From positions 1 to 38,267 of the forward strand of contig NZ_FQYK01000012.1 in the NCBI RefSeq assembly GCF_900141715.1: a stretch of 38,267 nt of DNA, written 5' to 3'. This document shows positions 1-7,300 of the stretch, one piece after another. The notes under the pieces are model-generated. The model ran no database searches. It was not told the origin of the DNA and saw only the letters and a list, made by a program, of their open reading frames with translations. Each line of letters opens with the position of its first letter. Position 1 is the stretch's first letter. The DNA comes from Algibacter luteus (GTDB lineage Bacteria; Bacteroidota; Bacteroidia; Flavobacteriales; Flavobacteriaceae). The position numbers were made by a program, and so were the translations under genes.

Positions 1-315
1 GCTACTGAAATTCTTTACGATGGTATCGACAACGATTGTAACCCTGATACACCAGACACTGAAGATGCTGATGGAGATGGCGAAAACTCTGATACGGATT
101 GTGATGACAATGACCCAGCAGTTAACTCTTCAGCTACTGAAATTCTTTATGATGGAATAGATAACGATTGTAACCCAGATACACCAGACACTGAAGATGC
201 CGATGGTGATGGTGTAAACTCCGATACCGATTGTGATGATAATGATGCGGCTAGATTCCCAGGAAATACAGAGATATTAAACAATGGTATTGATGATGAT
301 TGTGACCCAGGAACA
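1..315 (+). repeat. In-frame 132-nt tandem repeat encoding metal-binding modules
   Basis: Two near-identical 44-codon units begin at 1 and 133, and a diverged third follows from about 250 (TEILNNGIDDDCDPGTPDT). Differences between units 1 and 2 are mostly third-position changes, so the protein repeat is under selection. More units probably lie upstream of the window. Confidence 0.85.
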
Positions 316-2082
316 CCTGACACAGTTGAACCTTCAACATTTATTTGGTCTGGTACAATTGATTCTGATTGGACGAATGCAGGCAACTGGTTAAGTAATA
401 ACGCACCAGGTTTAACACCTACAAATAATGTAATTATACCAGATGTAGAAAGCAACAGTTACCCACTATTAACAGACAATCTTAACATTGATGAGGGTTT
501 AAGTCTTTTGATTGAAAACAATGCCTCATTAACAATGAGCCCTAATACTGTACTTACTAATCATGGTACAGTAACTAATAATGGTATGACAACCTTCGAA
601 TCAGATGCAACTGGATCTGCATATATTGGTTCAGGAACAGGTACTTTTATAGGAGATTATACAGTTGAGCGATATATACCAGCAAAAAGAGCTTACCGAC
701 AATTAGCTTCGCCGGTAGCCACTAGTACTCCTATTTCTGAGAACTGGCAACAAAACACTCATATTACAGGGTCCAATTCTGGAGCCAATGGTTTTGACAC
801 CACTAGTTCTGGTAATCCGTCTATGTATGTTTTTGATAACGACGCCTATAATTATGTGCAAATGGCTAATACCAATGCAACTAATTTAATGCCGGATACT
901 ATGTATCATATCCTAATTAGAGGTGATAGAAATACCGATTTAACCAATAATAATGCAACGCCATCCGTTACTACTTTAAGTGCAACAGGAGAATTAACTG
1001 CAGAAAACGAAGGTTCGAGTACAGTAGCAATTTCTGTTCCTGAACAACGCTTTATAGCTGTTGGGAATCCTTTCCAATCACAAGTAGATATGAATGCGGT
1101 ATTAACTACCAATGCAACTAATATAAATCCGACTTATTACTGGGTTTGGGATCCAACATTAGGCTATAGAGGGGCTTATACGACTATTATTGCTTCAACC
1201 GGTATGGCTGTTCCTAGTGATTCAGATGCTAATCAGTTTTTACAAGCAGGTCAAGCAGGCTGGGTTTATACTCAAGATGCTGGCGAATCATCATTAAGTT
1301 TTACCCAAGCAAGTAAAGCCAATTCTGAACCGGAAACCAACGTATTTAAAACTTCTGATAAAGCCAATGAAAGTGTTGGTCAAATATCTTTATCATTATA
1401 TGAAAGTAGTGCTCTAGCTAATAATGAGTCGGCAGTAGATGGTGTATTAATTCTATTTGATACCGAAGGAAATAATGCTATCGATGGCTTAGATGCTCCT
1501 AAAATCACTAACTTAGATGAGAATTTTGCAACAAATAATAATGGTACTTTATTGAGTATTGAAAATAGAGCAGCTCCTCAAAGTGGTGAAGAAATACAGT
1601 TAGAAATTAACACCTATAGAAATACCAATTATACAATTGTTGCTACAGGTGTTGCATTACAAGGTGAAACGGCTTATCTATTTGATGCTTATACTACCGC
1701 AATGACTGAAATTCCACAAAGTGGATCTATCAATTATACATATACTGTTGATTCTGGAATACCTGAATCTATTGCAGGGAATCGATTTAAAATAGTCTAT
1801 GCAGCTACATCTTTATCAGTTAACACTTTTAACATGGAGCAGATTTTATTGTATCCTAACCCGACAAGCATTGGTAAGTTTTACTTAAACATTCCATTAG
1901 GAATGGATGATTTAGAAGTTACCATCTACGATGCTCTAGGCGCTAAATTATATAGTAAAACAGGATTAATTGGAGGAAGTAAAGCAAGCATAGATACTAG
2001 CTTTATATCAAACCAAGGCATGTATTTTGTGAAATTGAGTTCTCATGGACAAACCATCATGAAAAAATTAAATATAAATTAA
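1..2082 (+). CDS. Large T9SS-secreted surface protein with MopE-type metal-binding repeats (5' end outside window)
   Basis: The frame is open from the first base and has no start before it, so the gene begins upstream; 693 residues are visible. The first ~100 residues are Asp/Cys-rich repeats (EILYDGIDNDCNPD, DTDCDDNDP) of the type called putative metal-binding (MopE-like) motifs, which probably bind Ca2+ or Cu. A β-rich stretch follows (IWSGTIDSDWTNAGNW), then a segment from about residue 222 (VERYIPAKRAYRQLASPV) that recurs in flavobacterial surface proteins. The last ~80 residues (ILLYPNPTS ... GMYFVKLSS ... MKKLNIN) are a T9SS type A sorting domain, so export across the outer membrane is expected. 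The stop lies 12 nt before the PID-CTERM gene, which suggests co-transcription. The precise role, perhaps adhesion, is inferred only. Confidence 0.9.
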   Translation, partial: ATEILYDGIDNDCNPDTPDTEDADGDGENSDTDCDDNDPAVNSSATEILYDGIDNDCNPDTPDTEDADGDGVNSDTDCDDNDAARFPGNTEILNNGIDDDCDPGTPDTVEPSTFIWSGTIDSDWTNAGNWLSNNAPGLTPTNNVIIPDVESNSYPLLTDNLNIDEGLSLLIENNASLTMSPNTVLTNHGTVTNNGMTTFESDATGSAYIGSGTGTFIGDYTVERYIPAKRAYRQLASPVATSTPISENWQQNTHITGSNSGANGFDTTSSGNPSMYVFDNDAYNYVQMANTNATNLMPDTMYHILIRGDRNTDLTNNNATPSVTTLSATGELTAENEGSSTVAISVPEQRFIAVGNPFQSQVDMNAVLTTNATNINPTYYWVWDPTLGYRGAYTTIIASTGMAVPSDSDANQFLQAGQAGWVYTQDAGESSLSFTQASKANSEPETNVFKTSDKANESVGQISLSLYESSALANNESAVDGVLILFDTEGNNAIDGLDAPKITNLDENFATNNNGTLLSIENRAAPQSGEEIQLEINTYRNTNYTIVATGVALQGETAYLFDAYTTAMTEIPQSGSINYTYTVDSGIPESIAGNRFKIVYAATSLSVNTFNMEQILLYPNPTSIGKFYLNIPLGMDDLEVTIYDALGAKLYSKTGLIGGSKASIDTSFISNQGMYFVKLSSHGQTIMKKLNIN

Positions 2083-2094
2083 AATATAACCATT

Positions 2095-2316
2095 ATGAAA
2101 AATAAAAGAAACACATTTTTTAAGACTATTTTTAACCTGATTGCTATTTTTGCAATCATGGGCACCACAACTTTAAACGCTTTACAAGGACCTCCAGGAG
2201 GACCAACCGACACCCTAGACTCACTGCCTTTGGACGGTGGACTAATAGCGTTGTTAATAGGTGCAGTAGCATTTGGAGTTAAGAAATTATATGACAATAA
2301 AAATAACAAAGCTTAA
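2095..2316 (+). CDS. PID-CTERM-like exosortase substrate, very small
   Basis: This is a 73-residue precursor. Residues 1-29 form a signal peptide (basic MKNKR, hydrophobic core, TLNA end). Residues ~30-43 are a short Gly/Pro-rich stretch (LQGPPGGPTD). Residues ~44-73 are a sorting signal: SLPLDGG, a hydrophobic helix (LIALLIGAVAFGV), and a basic tail starting KKLYD. This three-part layout matches the PID-CTERM sorting domain known in flavobacteria, with PLDGG in place of the usual PIDGG. Once both ends are removed only about 15-20 residues would remain, so the product is essentially a peptide. It lies between the T9SS protein and the exosortase gene, which starts inside its last codons. The substrate role is inferred from the signal and the context. 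Confidence 0.75.
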   Translation: MKNKRNTFFKTIFNLIAIFAIMGTTTLNALQGPPGGPTDTLDSLPLDGGLIALLIGAVAFGVKKLYDNKNNKA

Positions 2317-2899
2317 GGCTTTAATCAATGATATCCCTTTACCAATAAGGCTTTTTTTAGGAAAAGCCTTATTGTTTTTTGTTGTTTGGAAAATTATTTA
2401 TGGGGTGTTCTTTTACGATTCAAAGGTTCTAGACCATCCGTTAACCATTCATGTTGGAGAAGCCACTGTTAAATTACTAAATATAGCAACTCCCATGTCT
2501 GGCTTTACATCAAAAAGAGAAATTAAAACTTCGACTTATTTTGGTAAAGTATCACAAGAAGAAGCGTCCTTAATTTATCACAAGGGTAAAGAAATTATTT
2601 ATATTGTAGATCGTTGTAACGGATTAGAATTAATAGTATTATACATTGGTTTTATCGTCTGTATGCCTTCTAAATTTTGGCGTAAAGTACTTTACGTTAT
2701 TATCGGGGTTATTATTCTTGACATCACTAATATTTTAAGATGTTCTGGACTAATTTTTTTACATGAAAATTATCATGGCTATTTTGAATTTGCGCATCAT
2801 TACCTTGCAAAAGCTTCAATTTATACAGCAACTTTCATAATTTGGATGGTTTATTCTCGCAACATAAATTTTAAAAATGAAGCTATACAAATCAGATAA
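2291..2899 (+). CDS. Archaeosortase/exosortase family protein
   Basis: This is a multi-span membrane cysteine protease or transpeptidase of the exosortase/archaeosortase fold. Such enzymes cut C-terminal sorting signals at the outer face of the inner membrane. With the ATG at 2291 it has 202 residues; a TTG 18 nt upstream would add six. The expected catalytic triad is visible: Cys109 in DRCNGLEL, Arg150 in NILRCSGL, and His169/His170 in FAHHY. Hydrophobic segments surround each of these. The gene overlaps the PID-CTERM gene by 26 nt and the next gene by 23 nt, indicating translational coupling. The local motif DRCNGLEL does not clearly match the XrtF subtype, so no subtype is assigned. The substrate is most likely the 73-residue neighbour. 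Confidence 0.85.
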   Translation: MTIKITKLKALINDIPLPIRLFLGKALLFFVVWKIIYGVFFYDSKVLDHPLTIHVGEATVKLLNIATPMSGFTSKREIKTSTYFGKVSQEEASLIYHKGKEIIYIVDRCNGLELIVLYIGFIVCMPSKFWRKVLYVIIGVIILDITNILRCSGLIFLHENYHGYFEFAHHYLAKASIYTATFIIWMVYSRNINFKNEAIQIR

Positions 2900-3275
2900 G
2901 GTTCGATTCATATCAGGACTTATTGTAATCGTAATAATTTATTCTTGGTATTTCTTGTATTTTGCAGAAAACATCCAAACCGCATCCTTAAATCGAAAAT
3001 TAAGGCATATCATTACATTTTTTATTACAATAACTGTTTATTTTGTTGGAACTTTTCACCTTGGTAAATTAAAGGACACTTGGATGGCTACTATCTGGCA
3101 TATTGTCCATATTTCAGGTTTATTAATAATTTGTTCCATTGGATTATTTGATTGGTTTATTGGAGGAAGTTTAATGTTAACACGATTTGCTCGAACCATT
3201 CAGGAAATATTAATATCTCCAGTGTTATATGTTGCTATGGGATTGTTAAACAGGAGTTTGAAAAAATCAAATTAA
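2877..3275 (+). CDS. Small membrane protein next to exosortase, putative accessory
   Basis: This 132-residue protein has about four predicted membrane helices (near residues 10-28, 43-62, 75-95 and 108-125) and short basic ends (MKLYKSDK and RSLKKSN). No catalytic motif is visible. Its start codon overlaps the end of the exosortase gene by 23 nt, and small membrane proteins directly after an exosortase are a recurring flavobacterial arrangement (for example exosortase F-associated proteins). An accessory role in sorting or anchoring is inferred from position alone; the family is not recognised from sequence. Confidence 0.65.
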   Translation: MKLYKSDKVRFISGLIVIVIIYSWYFLYFAENIQTASLNRKLRHIITFFITITVYFVGTFHLGKLKDTWMATIWHIVHISGLLIICSIGLFDWFIGGSLMLTRFARTIQEILISPVLYVAMGLLNRSLKKSN

Positions 3276-3593
3276 AGCATATTCTTTATTAAAATTTGGT
3301 TTAAAGAAATACTAAAACAATTAATATTCTTAAGGAATAAAAAGAACACTTTAGAATTGTTCATAGCGGATTTCTACCAAATTTTCATATTTCTAACTTC
3401 ACGATATAAACTCTTTTTTAATTACTCCATGCCTTTTGAAATTAAAATTCACATATAGAATAATACTTAACATACAAGGAGTCTACTGAAAATCTCTGAG
3501 ATGGCGATTCTAATGTCATTATGATTTATATATTACACCCTTTTCAGTGCTTAATATAAATAATGGCACAATAGATTCTATTAAAATCTTTTA
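3276..3593. other. Intergenic region, no feature recognised
   Basis: This is 318 nt of AT-rich sequence between the exosortase operon and the convergent DUF1801 gene. I see no convincing terminator hairpin, RNA gene or conserved small ORF. Confidence 0.5.
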
Positions 3594-3983
3594 CTACTTC
3601 CGTTTTGGTTTCAGAATTAATTTAAACGGATTAGTATTTATTTCCAACTGTTTCTCAAGTACGTACACTATAATTTCATCATCAATATCCTCAACCGATT
3701 TGTAACGTAATGAACGTATAGATTTCCTATTAGTACCCACAAAATACTCTGTGTAGCGATCCATATGTTCAAAATGCCAAAATGCCAAATCCACATAATC
3801 TTTCGACTGATTGAGAAAGCAAATAGGAATACCATTATTATAAAAAAATGGAATGCGCCATTTATATAACATCTCAGAATTTGGTAAAACGGCCTCAATA
3901 ACAACCTGCAATTGCAGTAATATAGACTTATAAGGTTCTTCCTTTTTTAGAATATATTCTTCGGCTGGATTCATAAGCTTCAA
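3594..3983 (-). CDS. DUF1801 domain-containing protein (YdhG-like)
   Basis: This 129-residue cytoplasmic protein resembles the DUF1801/YdhG family. It has an N-terminal helix with PAEEYILKKEEPYKSILLQL, then EAVLPNSEMLYKWRIPFFYNNGIPICFLNQSKDYVDLAFWHF, with the second half predicted as β-rich, and a basic end (LILKPKRK). The family has an SRPBCC-like small fold but no agreed reaction, so no function is assigned. A start at Met4 (MNPAEE) is an alternative. It is transcribed alone and convergently with the exosortase operon. Confidence 0.7.
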   Translation of the reverse strand: MKLMNPAEEYILKKEEPYKSILLQLQVVIEAVLPNSEMLYKWRIPFFYNNGIPICFLNQSKDYVDLAFWHFEHMDRYTEYFVGTNRKSIRSLRYKSVEDIDDEIIVYVLEKQLEINTNPFKLILKPKRK

Positions 3984-4039
3984 TTAAATATTTATAAAAT
4001 TAACTAAAAATTATATGTGAAAATTAAATAAAATTTATT

Positions 4040-4058
4040 TACTTTGTATTTCAAAGTA
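4040..4058 (+). promoter_or_regulatory. Palindromic operator over the promoter of the 4066 operon
   Basis: The sequence TACTTTGTATTTCAAAGTA is an inverted repeat with 7-nt arms and a 5-nt spacer. It ends 7 nt before the ATG at 4066. Its left half (TTACTTTG) is close to the -7 promoter consensus TAnnTTTG, so a bound protein would block RNA polymerase. The same element precedes creD. The winged-helix protein of this operon is the obvious candidate to bind it. Confidence 0.7.
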
Positions 4059-4065
4059 CTTTTAT

Positions 4066-4680
4066 ATGGAATCAAAAGATTATCTAAAAGACATTAGCGA
4101 GATAAAAGATTTAATGAATAAATCATCCCGCTTTATTTCCTTAAGTGGATTATCAGGAATATTAGCTGGTATTTATGCTTTAATAGGTGCCGCAATAGCC
4201 TATTGGTTGGTTACAAACCACAGTAATGGCATATTAACACTAGATGGATGGGTGTTTCAATCTTGCTTATTAACACTTATTACGGTGGCCATAGTCAGTA
4301 TTTTGACCGCCATTTTCTTAACTACTAGAAAAGCAAAAAAACACAACGCTAAAATTTGGGACGCTACATCACAGCGCTTAATTATTAACTTTTTAATTCC
4401 TCTAATAGTTGGTGGGCTTTATATTTTAATCATTCTAAGCCAAGGCAAGTACGGCCAATCGGGTGGATTAATGCTTATCTTTTACGGTTTGGCCTTGGTA
4501 AATGCTTCAAAATATAGCATTGGAGACATCAGGTATTTGGGCTATATCCAAATAATATTGGGCTTGTTAGCTTCGTGGAAACCTGGATATGGTTTTTGGT
4601 TCTGGGTTATGGGGTTTGGCATAATGCATATTGTTTACGGTACTTGGATGTATTTAAAATTCGACAAAAAGTCTAATTAA
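4066..4680 (+). CDS. Conserved multi-span membrane protein
   Basis: The 204-residue product begins with a soluble helix (residues ~1-23, KDISEIKDLMNKSSRF) and then has about five or six membrane helices: SLSGLSGILAGIYALIGAA, SCLLTLITVAIVSILTAIF, a helix at ~LIPLIVGGLYILIILS, two Gly-rich helices, and a last one near IMHIVYGTWMYL. Proteins of this layout occur in Bacteroidota upstream of small winged-helix regulators; no reaction is known to me. It is the first gene of an operon with the 96-residue membrane protein and the regulator, under the palindromic operator at 4040. A membrane-stress role is only an inference from the linked creD. Confidence 0.7.
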   Translation: MESKDYLKDISEIKDLMNKSSRFISLSGLSGILAGIYALIGAAIAYWLVTNHSNGILTLDGWVFQSCLLTLITVAIVSILTAIFLTTRKAKKHNAKIWDATSQRLIINFLIPLIVGGLYILIILSQGKYGQSGGLMLIFYGLALVNASKYSIGDIRYLGYIQIILGLLASWKPGYGFWFWVMGFGIMHIVYGTWMYLKFDKKSN

Positions 4681-4694
4681 TAACACATAAAATC

Positions 4695-4985
4695 ATGATT
4701 ACTATAACCAAAAGATTAAAATATTTAGTCCTTCTCATATTGCTAATTTTACTACTGCCTTTAATTAGTATGCAATTTACCAATGAAGTTAACTGGTCTT
4801 TTTTAGATTTTTTAGTTGCTGGCATCTTATTACTTAGTACTGTCGTTGCAATTGAATTTGTTGTGCAAAACATCAATAAAAAAAGCATCAAACTGTTATT
4901 AATACTTGGTATTTTAGCCATTATTATATTAATATGGATAGAACTAGCGGTTGGTATATTCGGAACACCATTGGCAGGAAGTTAG
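4695..4985 (+). CDS. Small three-helix membrane protein
   Basis: This 96-residue protein has a basic N-terminus (MITITKRLK), then three hydrophobic segments (about residues 10-26, 36-56 and 68-88) and a short FGTPLAGS end. No soluble domain or motif is present. It lies 14 nt after the preceding membrane-protein gene and 6 nt before the regulator, so it is the middle gene of the operon. The function is not recognised. Confidence 0.7.
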   Translation: MITITKRLKYLVLLILLILLLPLISMQFTNEVNWSFLDFLVAGILLLSTVVAIEFVVQNINKKSIKLLLILGILAIIILIWIELAVGIFGTPLAGS

Positions 4986-4991
4986 ACAATA

Positions 4992-5285
4992 ATGAGTATT
5001 ATAAACAACATAAATAAAGTATTCGATCATAGAATTAGATTAGGCATTATGTCTGTTTTAATGGTAAATGAGTATGCCGATTTTAATATGCTTAAAGAAC
5101 TTCTTGGAGCCACCGATGGTAATTTAGCAAGCCATACCAAAGCTCTGGAAAATGCGGAATACATTAAGGTTGAAAAGCAATTTATTGGCAGAAAACCAAA
5201 TACCAGATACTCTACCACCACTCTTGGCGAACATGAGTTTAAAAAACATATTGAAGCTCTAGAAAAATTAATAAATAAACAGTAA
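4992..5285 (+). CDS. Winged-helix transcriptional regulator (HTH_34 type)
   Basis: This 97-residue one-domain DNA-binding protein begins INKVFDHRIRLGIMSVLMVNEYADFNMLKELLGATDGNLASHTKALENAEYI. That is a winged-helix layout in which the recognition helix is TDGNLASHTKAL and the wing follows (VEKQFIGRKPNTRYSTTTLG). It fits the small ArsR/MarR-like group labelled winged helix DNA-binding domain (HTH_34). There is no sensor domain, so the signal may come through its membrane-protein neighbours. The same inverted repeat lies at the promoter of its own operon and of creD, so autorepression and co-control of creD are the simplest model. Confidence 0.85.
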   Translation: MSIINNINKVFDHRIRLGIMSVLMVNEYADFNMLKELLGATDGNLASHTKALENAEYIKVEKQFIGRKPNTRYSTTTLGEHEFKKHIEALEKLINKQ

Positions 5286-5302
5286 ATATTTTTTTATCAA
5301 TT

Positions 5303-5321
5303 TACTTTGTAATTCAAAGTA
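5303..5321 (+). promoter_or_regulatory. Palindromic operator over the creD promoter
   Basis: TACTTTGTAATTCAAAGTA has the same 7-nt arms and 5-nt spacer as the site at 4040, and the flanks match too (TT before, CTTTT after). It lies 16 nt before the creD ATG and overlaps a near-consensus -7 element (TTACTTTG). Confidence 0.75.
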
Positions 5322-5337
5322 CTTTTAAATCAAACAA

Positions 5338-6708
5338 ATGGAAACACAAAACAACAATCCCCAACAAAACAAAATTGGCCATTGGCTTAAAACTTCAATT
5401 ACAGCACGCATGTTAATGGTAGGCTTTTTAGTTATTATCCTTCTCATTCCGTTATCATATATCAGTAGTTTAATAAACGAAAGAGCTTTTAGGCAAACCG
5501 ATGTTGTCAATGAAATAAACAGCAAATGGGGAAACCATGTTTTAGTTTACGGTCCTGTTTTAAAATTACCTTATAAAACGTATACCGAAACCAAAACCTA
5601 TAATGAGAAAACCAAAACCTATTTTAAAGAAACCCAAACACACATTAAATACGCCTATATTTTTCCAGAAAATCTCGATTCAAAAGTGAATGTAAATTCT
5701 AAAACCCTTAACCGCGGCAATTTTGAATCTGCCGTATTTACAACGCAAATGGTCTTTTCTGGCCACTATATTCCAGTCGATTTAAAAGCAAAGGGCATTA
5801 AACAAGAAGATATAGTATGGAACGAAGCCACCATCATCATAAAAACATCAAACTTAAAAGGAATTAAAAGCGAAGTACAAATAAAACTCAACGATAAAGC
5901 CTATAATTTCGAAACCAACTTCAACCAAAATGATAAAAACAATCTCGATGTTTTAGAATCTTCGTTTATAAAAGGCGAAACACTTTTTGCCACAAAATCA
6001 ACAAAATTCAACTTTTCAATAACCTTTAACGGCAGCCGACAAATAGAAATTATCCCCATTGGAAAAACCACCACCATGCAAATGGATTCGAATTGGGCAG
6101 ACCCAAGTTTTATGGGTAATTATTTACCAAACGACGAAACCAAACAAATCACAGAAAACGGGTTTAAAGCCGATTGGAAAGTACTTCACATTAACAGAGC
6201 TTTCTCGCAGCAACACCTAAAAAACATACCCAACCTCAACCAATTCGCATTCGGAACCAAATTTATGGTCATGGTAGACGAGTATCAAAAAAGCGAACGT
6301 TCAGCAAAATATGGTTTCCTAGTTATCGGGCTTACATTTTTAGTGTTTTTTCTCATTCAAACCCTCAGTAAAATCAATATTCACCCTTTTCAGTATTTAA
6401 TGATAGGTCTCGCACTTACCATGTTTTACACCCTTTTAGTTTCCATTTCAGAGCACAGTAACTTTCTAAAAGCCTATTTAATTGCAGGTATTTCGGTAAT
6501 TGTACTCATTACGTTATATTCAAAATCCATATTAAAAACATTCAAGTTTCCGTTATTTATTGGGGCATCATTAAGCGCATTATACGCTTTCATTTATGTC
6601 ATCATCCAACTTGAAAACTACGCATTGTTAGTAGGCAGTATAGGCTTATTCTTAATCCTAGCCATCGTTATGTTTGTATCTCGTAAAATAGATTGGAACA
6701 ACGGTTAA
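5338..6708 (+). CDS. creD: Cell envelope integrity inner-membrane protein CreD
   Basis: This 456-residue protein has the CreD family layout. A cytoplasmic N-terminus leads to one membrane helix (about residues 20-42, ITARMLMVGFLVIILLIPLS). A large periplasmic domain follows with family hallmarks: INERAFRQTDVVNEINSKWG near residues 45-65, and NGSRQIEIIPIGKTTTMQMDSNWADPSFMGNYLP around 230-260. The C-terminus has about five helices after AKYGFLVIGLTFLVFFLIQTLSK. In proteobacteria CreD belongs to the CreBC regulon and affects envelope integrity and β-lactam/colicin tolerance. Here it sits behind an HTH_34 regulator and its operator, not a two-component system. Confidence 0.92.
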   Translation: METQNNNPQQNKIGHWLKTSITARMLMVGFLVIILLIPLSYISSLINERAFRQTDVVNEINSKWGNHVLVYGPVLKLPYKTYTETKTYNEKTKTYFKETQTHIKYAYIFPENLDSKVNVNSKTLNRGNFESAVFTTQMVFSGHYIPVDLKAKGIKQEDIVWNEATIIIKTSNLKGIKSEVQIKLNDKAYNFETNFNQNDKNNLDVLESSFIKGETLFATKSTKFNFSITFNGSRQIEIIPIGKTTTMQMDSNWADPSFMGNYLPNDETKQITENGFKADWKVLHINRAFSQQHLKNIPNLNQFAFGTKFMVMVDEYQKSERSAKYGFLVIGLTFLVFFLIQTLSKINIHPFQYLMIGLALTMFYTLLVSISEHSNFLKAYLIAGISVIVLITLYSKSILKTFKFPLFIGASLSALYAFIYVIIQLENYALLVGSIGLFLILAIVMFVSRKIDWNNG

Positions 6709-6724
6709 TTTTAAAATGAGCTAT

Positions 6725-6819
6725 GGGCGTTACCCCGTTTTGGCGGGGTCGCGCTTTTCGCTACTAGTTTTGCCTCGATGCACGCCTCGGCAAAAGCTAA
6801 CCGCTACAATCCCTAACGC
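6725..6819 (-). repeat. Dispersed GCGTTA/TAACGCC repeat, copy A
   Basis: Read on the minus strand it starts GCGTTAGGGATTG and ends GGGGTAACGCCC. An internal inverted repeat TTTTGCC/GGCAAAA (6768-6774 with 6789-6795) forms a hairpin. The usual CCCTTGTGG block is replaced by a second hairpin, ACCCCG/CGGGGT (6732-6749). It lies 16 nt after the creD stop. Confidence 0.75.
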
Positions 6820-6893
6820 AAAAAACACCTATGAAACATTTTATTATTAATGGCAACTTAAGTCATACCAATAATCTTTAAGAAGAAAATACA

Positions 6894-7286
6894 ATGAAGT
6901 TTCAATTTAATAAAACATATTTTCTATTTGCTTTTCTACTTTTAGTAACAGAAGCCTTTATTGCAATCTATTTTAAAACCGGATTTATCAGACATACTTT
7001 TGGCGATTACCTATGTGTTATTCTACTTTATTGTTTTTTTAAAAGCTTTATTAAAGGGTTTCATATAAGTATCGCACTCATTGTTTTAGCCATAGCATTC
7101 TGCATAGAGTTATTACAACTCACTAATTATCTAGAGTTATTTGGTTTAAACAACAATGACGTCGCGAAACTCTTTCTAGGAAGCACTTTTGAAGTTACCG
7201 ATTTAGTAGCCTACTCGCTTGGTATTATTAGTGTTTTAATCCTTGAGAAAAAATTGAAGTATAAGTCTAAACTACTTTTGAAATAA
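6894..7286 (+). CDS. DUF2809 family membrane protein
   Basis: This 130-residue protein has four hydrophobic helices. Conserved-looking positions match DUF2809: GDYLCVILLYCFFKSF, FCIELLQL, and VTDLVAYSLGIISVLILE at the C-terminal helix. DUF2809 proteins are small inner-membrane proteins of unknown function, and nothing here suggests a reaction. The gene has its own upstream region containing repeat copy A and ends close to the convergent SDR gene (14 nt between stops). Confidence 0.75.
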   Translation: MKFQFNKTYFLFAFLLLVTEAFIAIYFKTGFIRHTFGDYLCVILLYCFFKSFIKGFHISIALIVLAIAFCIELLQLTNYLELFGLNNNDVAKLFLGSTFEVTDLVAYSLGIISVLILEKKLKYKSKLLLK

Positions 7287-7300
7287 TCAATTTAATACAA

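Noticed and set aside
1-315. CRISPR-like array
   Set aside because: The repeats are long, in frame and without unique spacers; they encode a protein module.
147-455. 102-codon minus-strand frame opposite the MopE repeats
   Set aside because: It is a shadow of the repetitive plus-strand coding region; the Ser/Val-rich translation is what antisense of Asp-rich repeats gives.
2273-2290. TTG start for the exosortase
   Set aside because: The ATG at 2291 is a better start codon and already overlaps the upstream gene; the extra six residues add nothing characteristic.
2291-2899. Naming the protease XrtF
   Set aside because: The active-site surroundings (DRCNGLEL) and the PLDGG-type substrate do not clearly match XrtF as I remember it, so only the superfamily is given.
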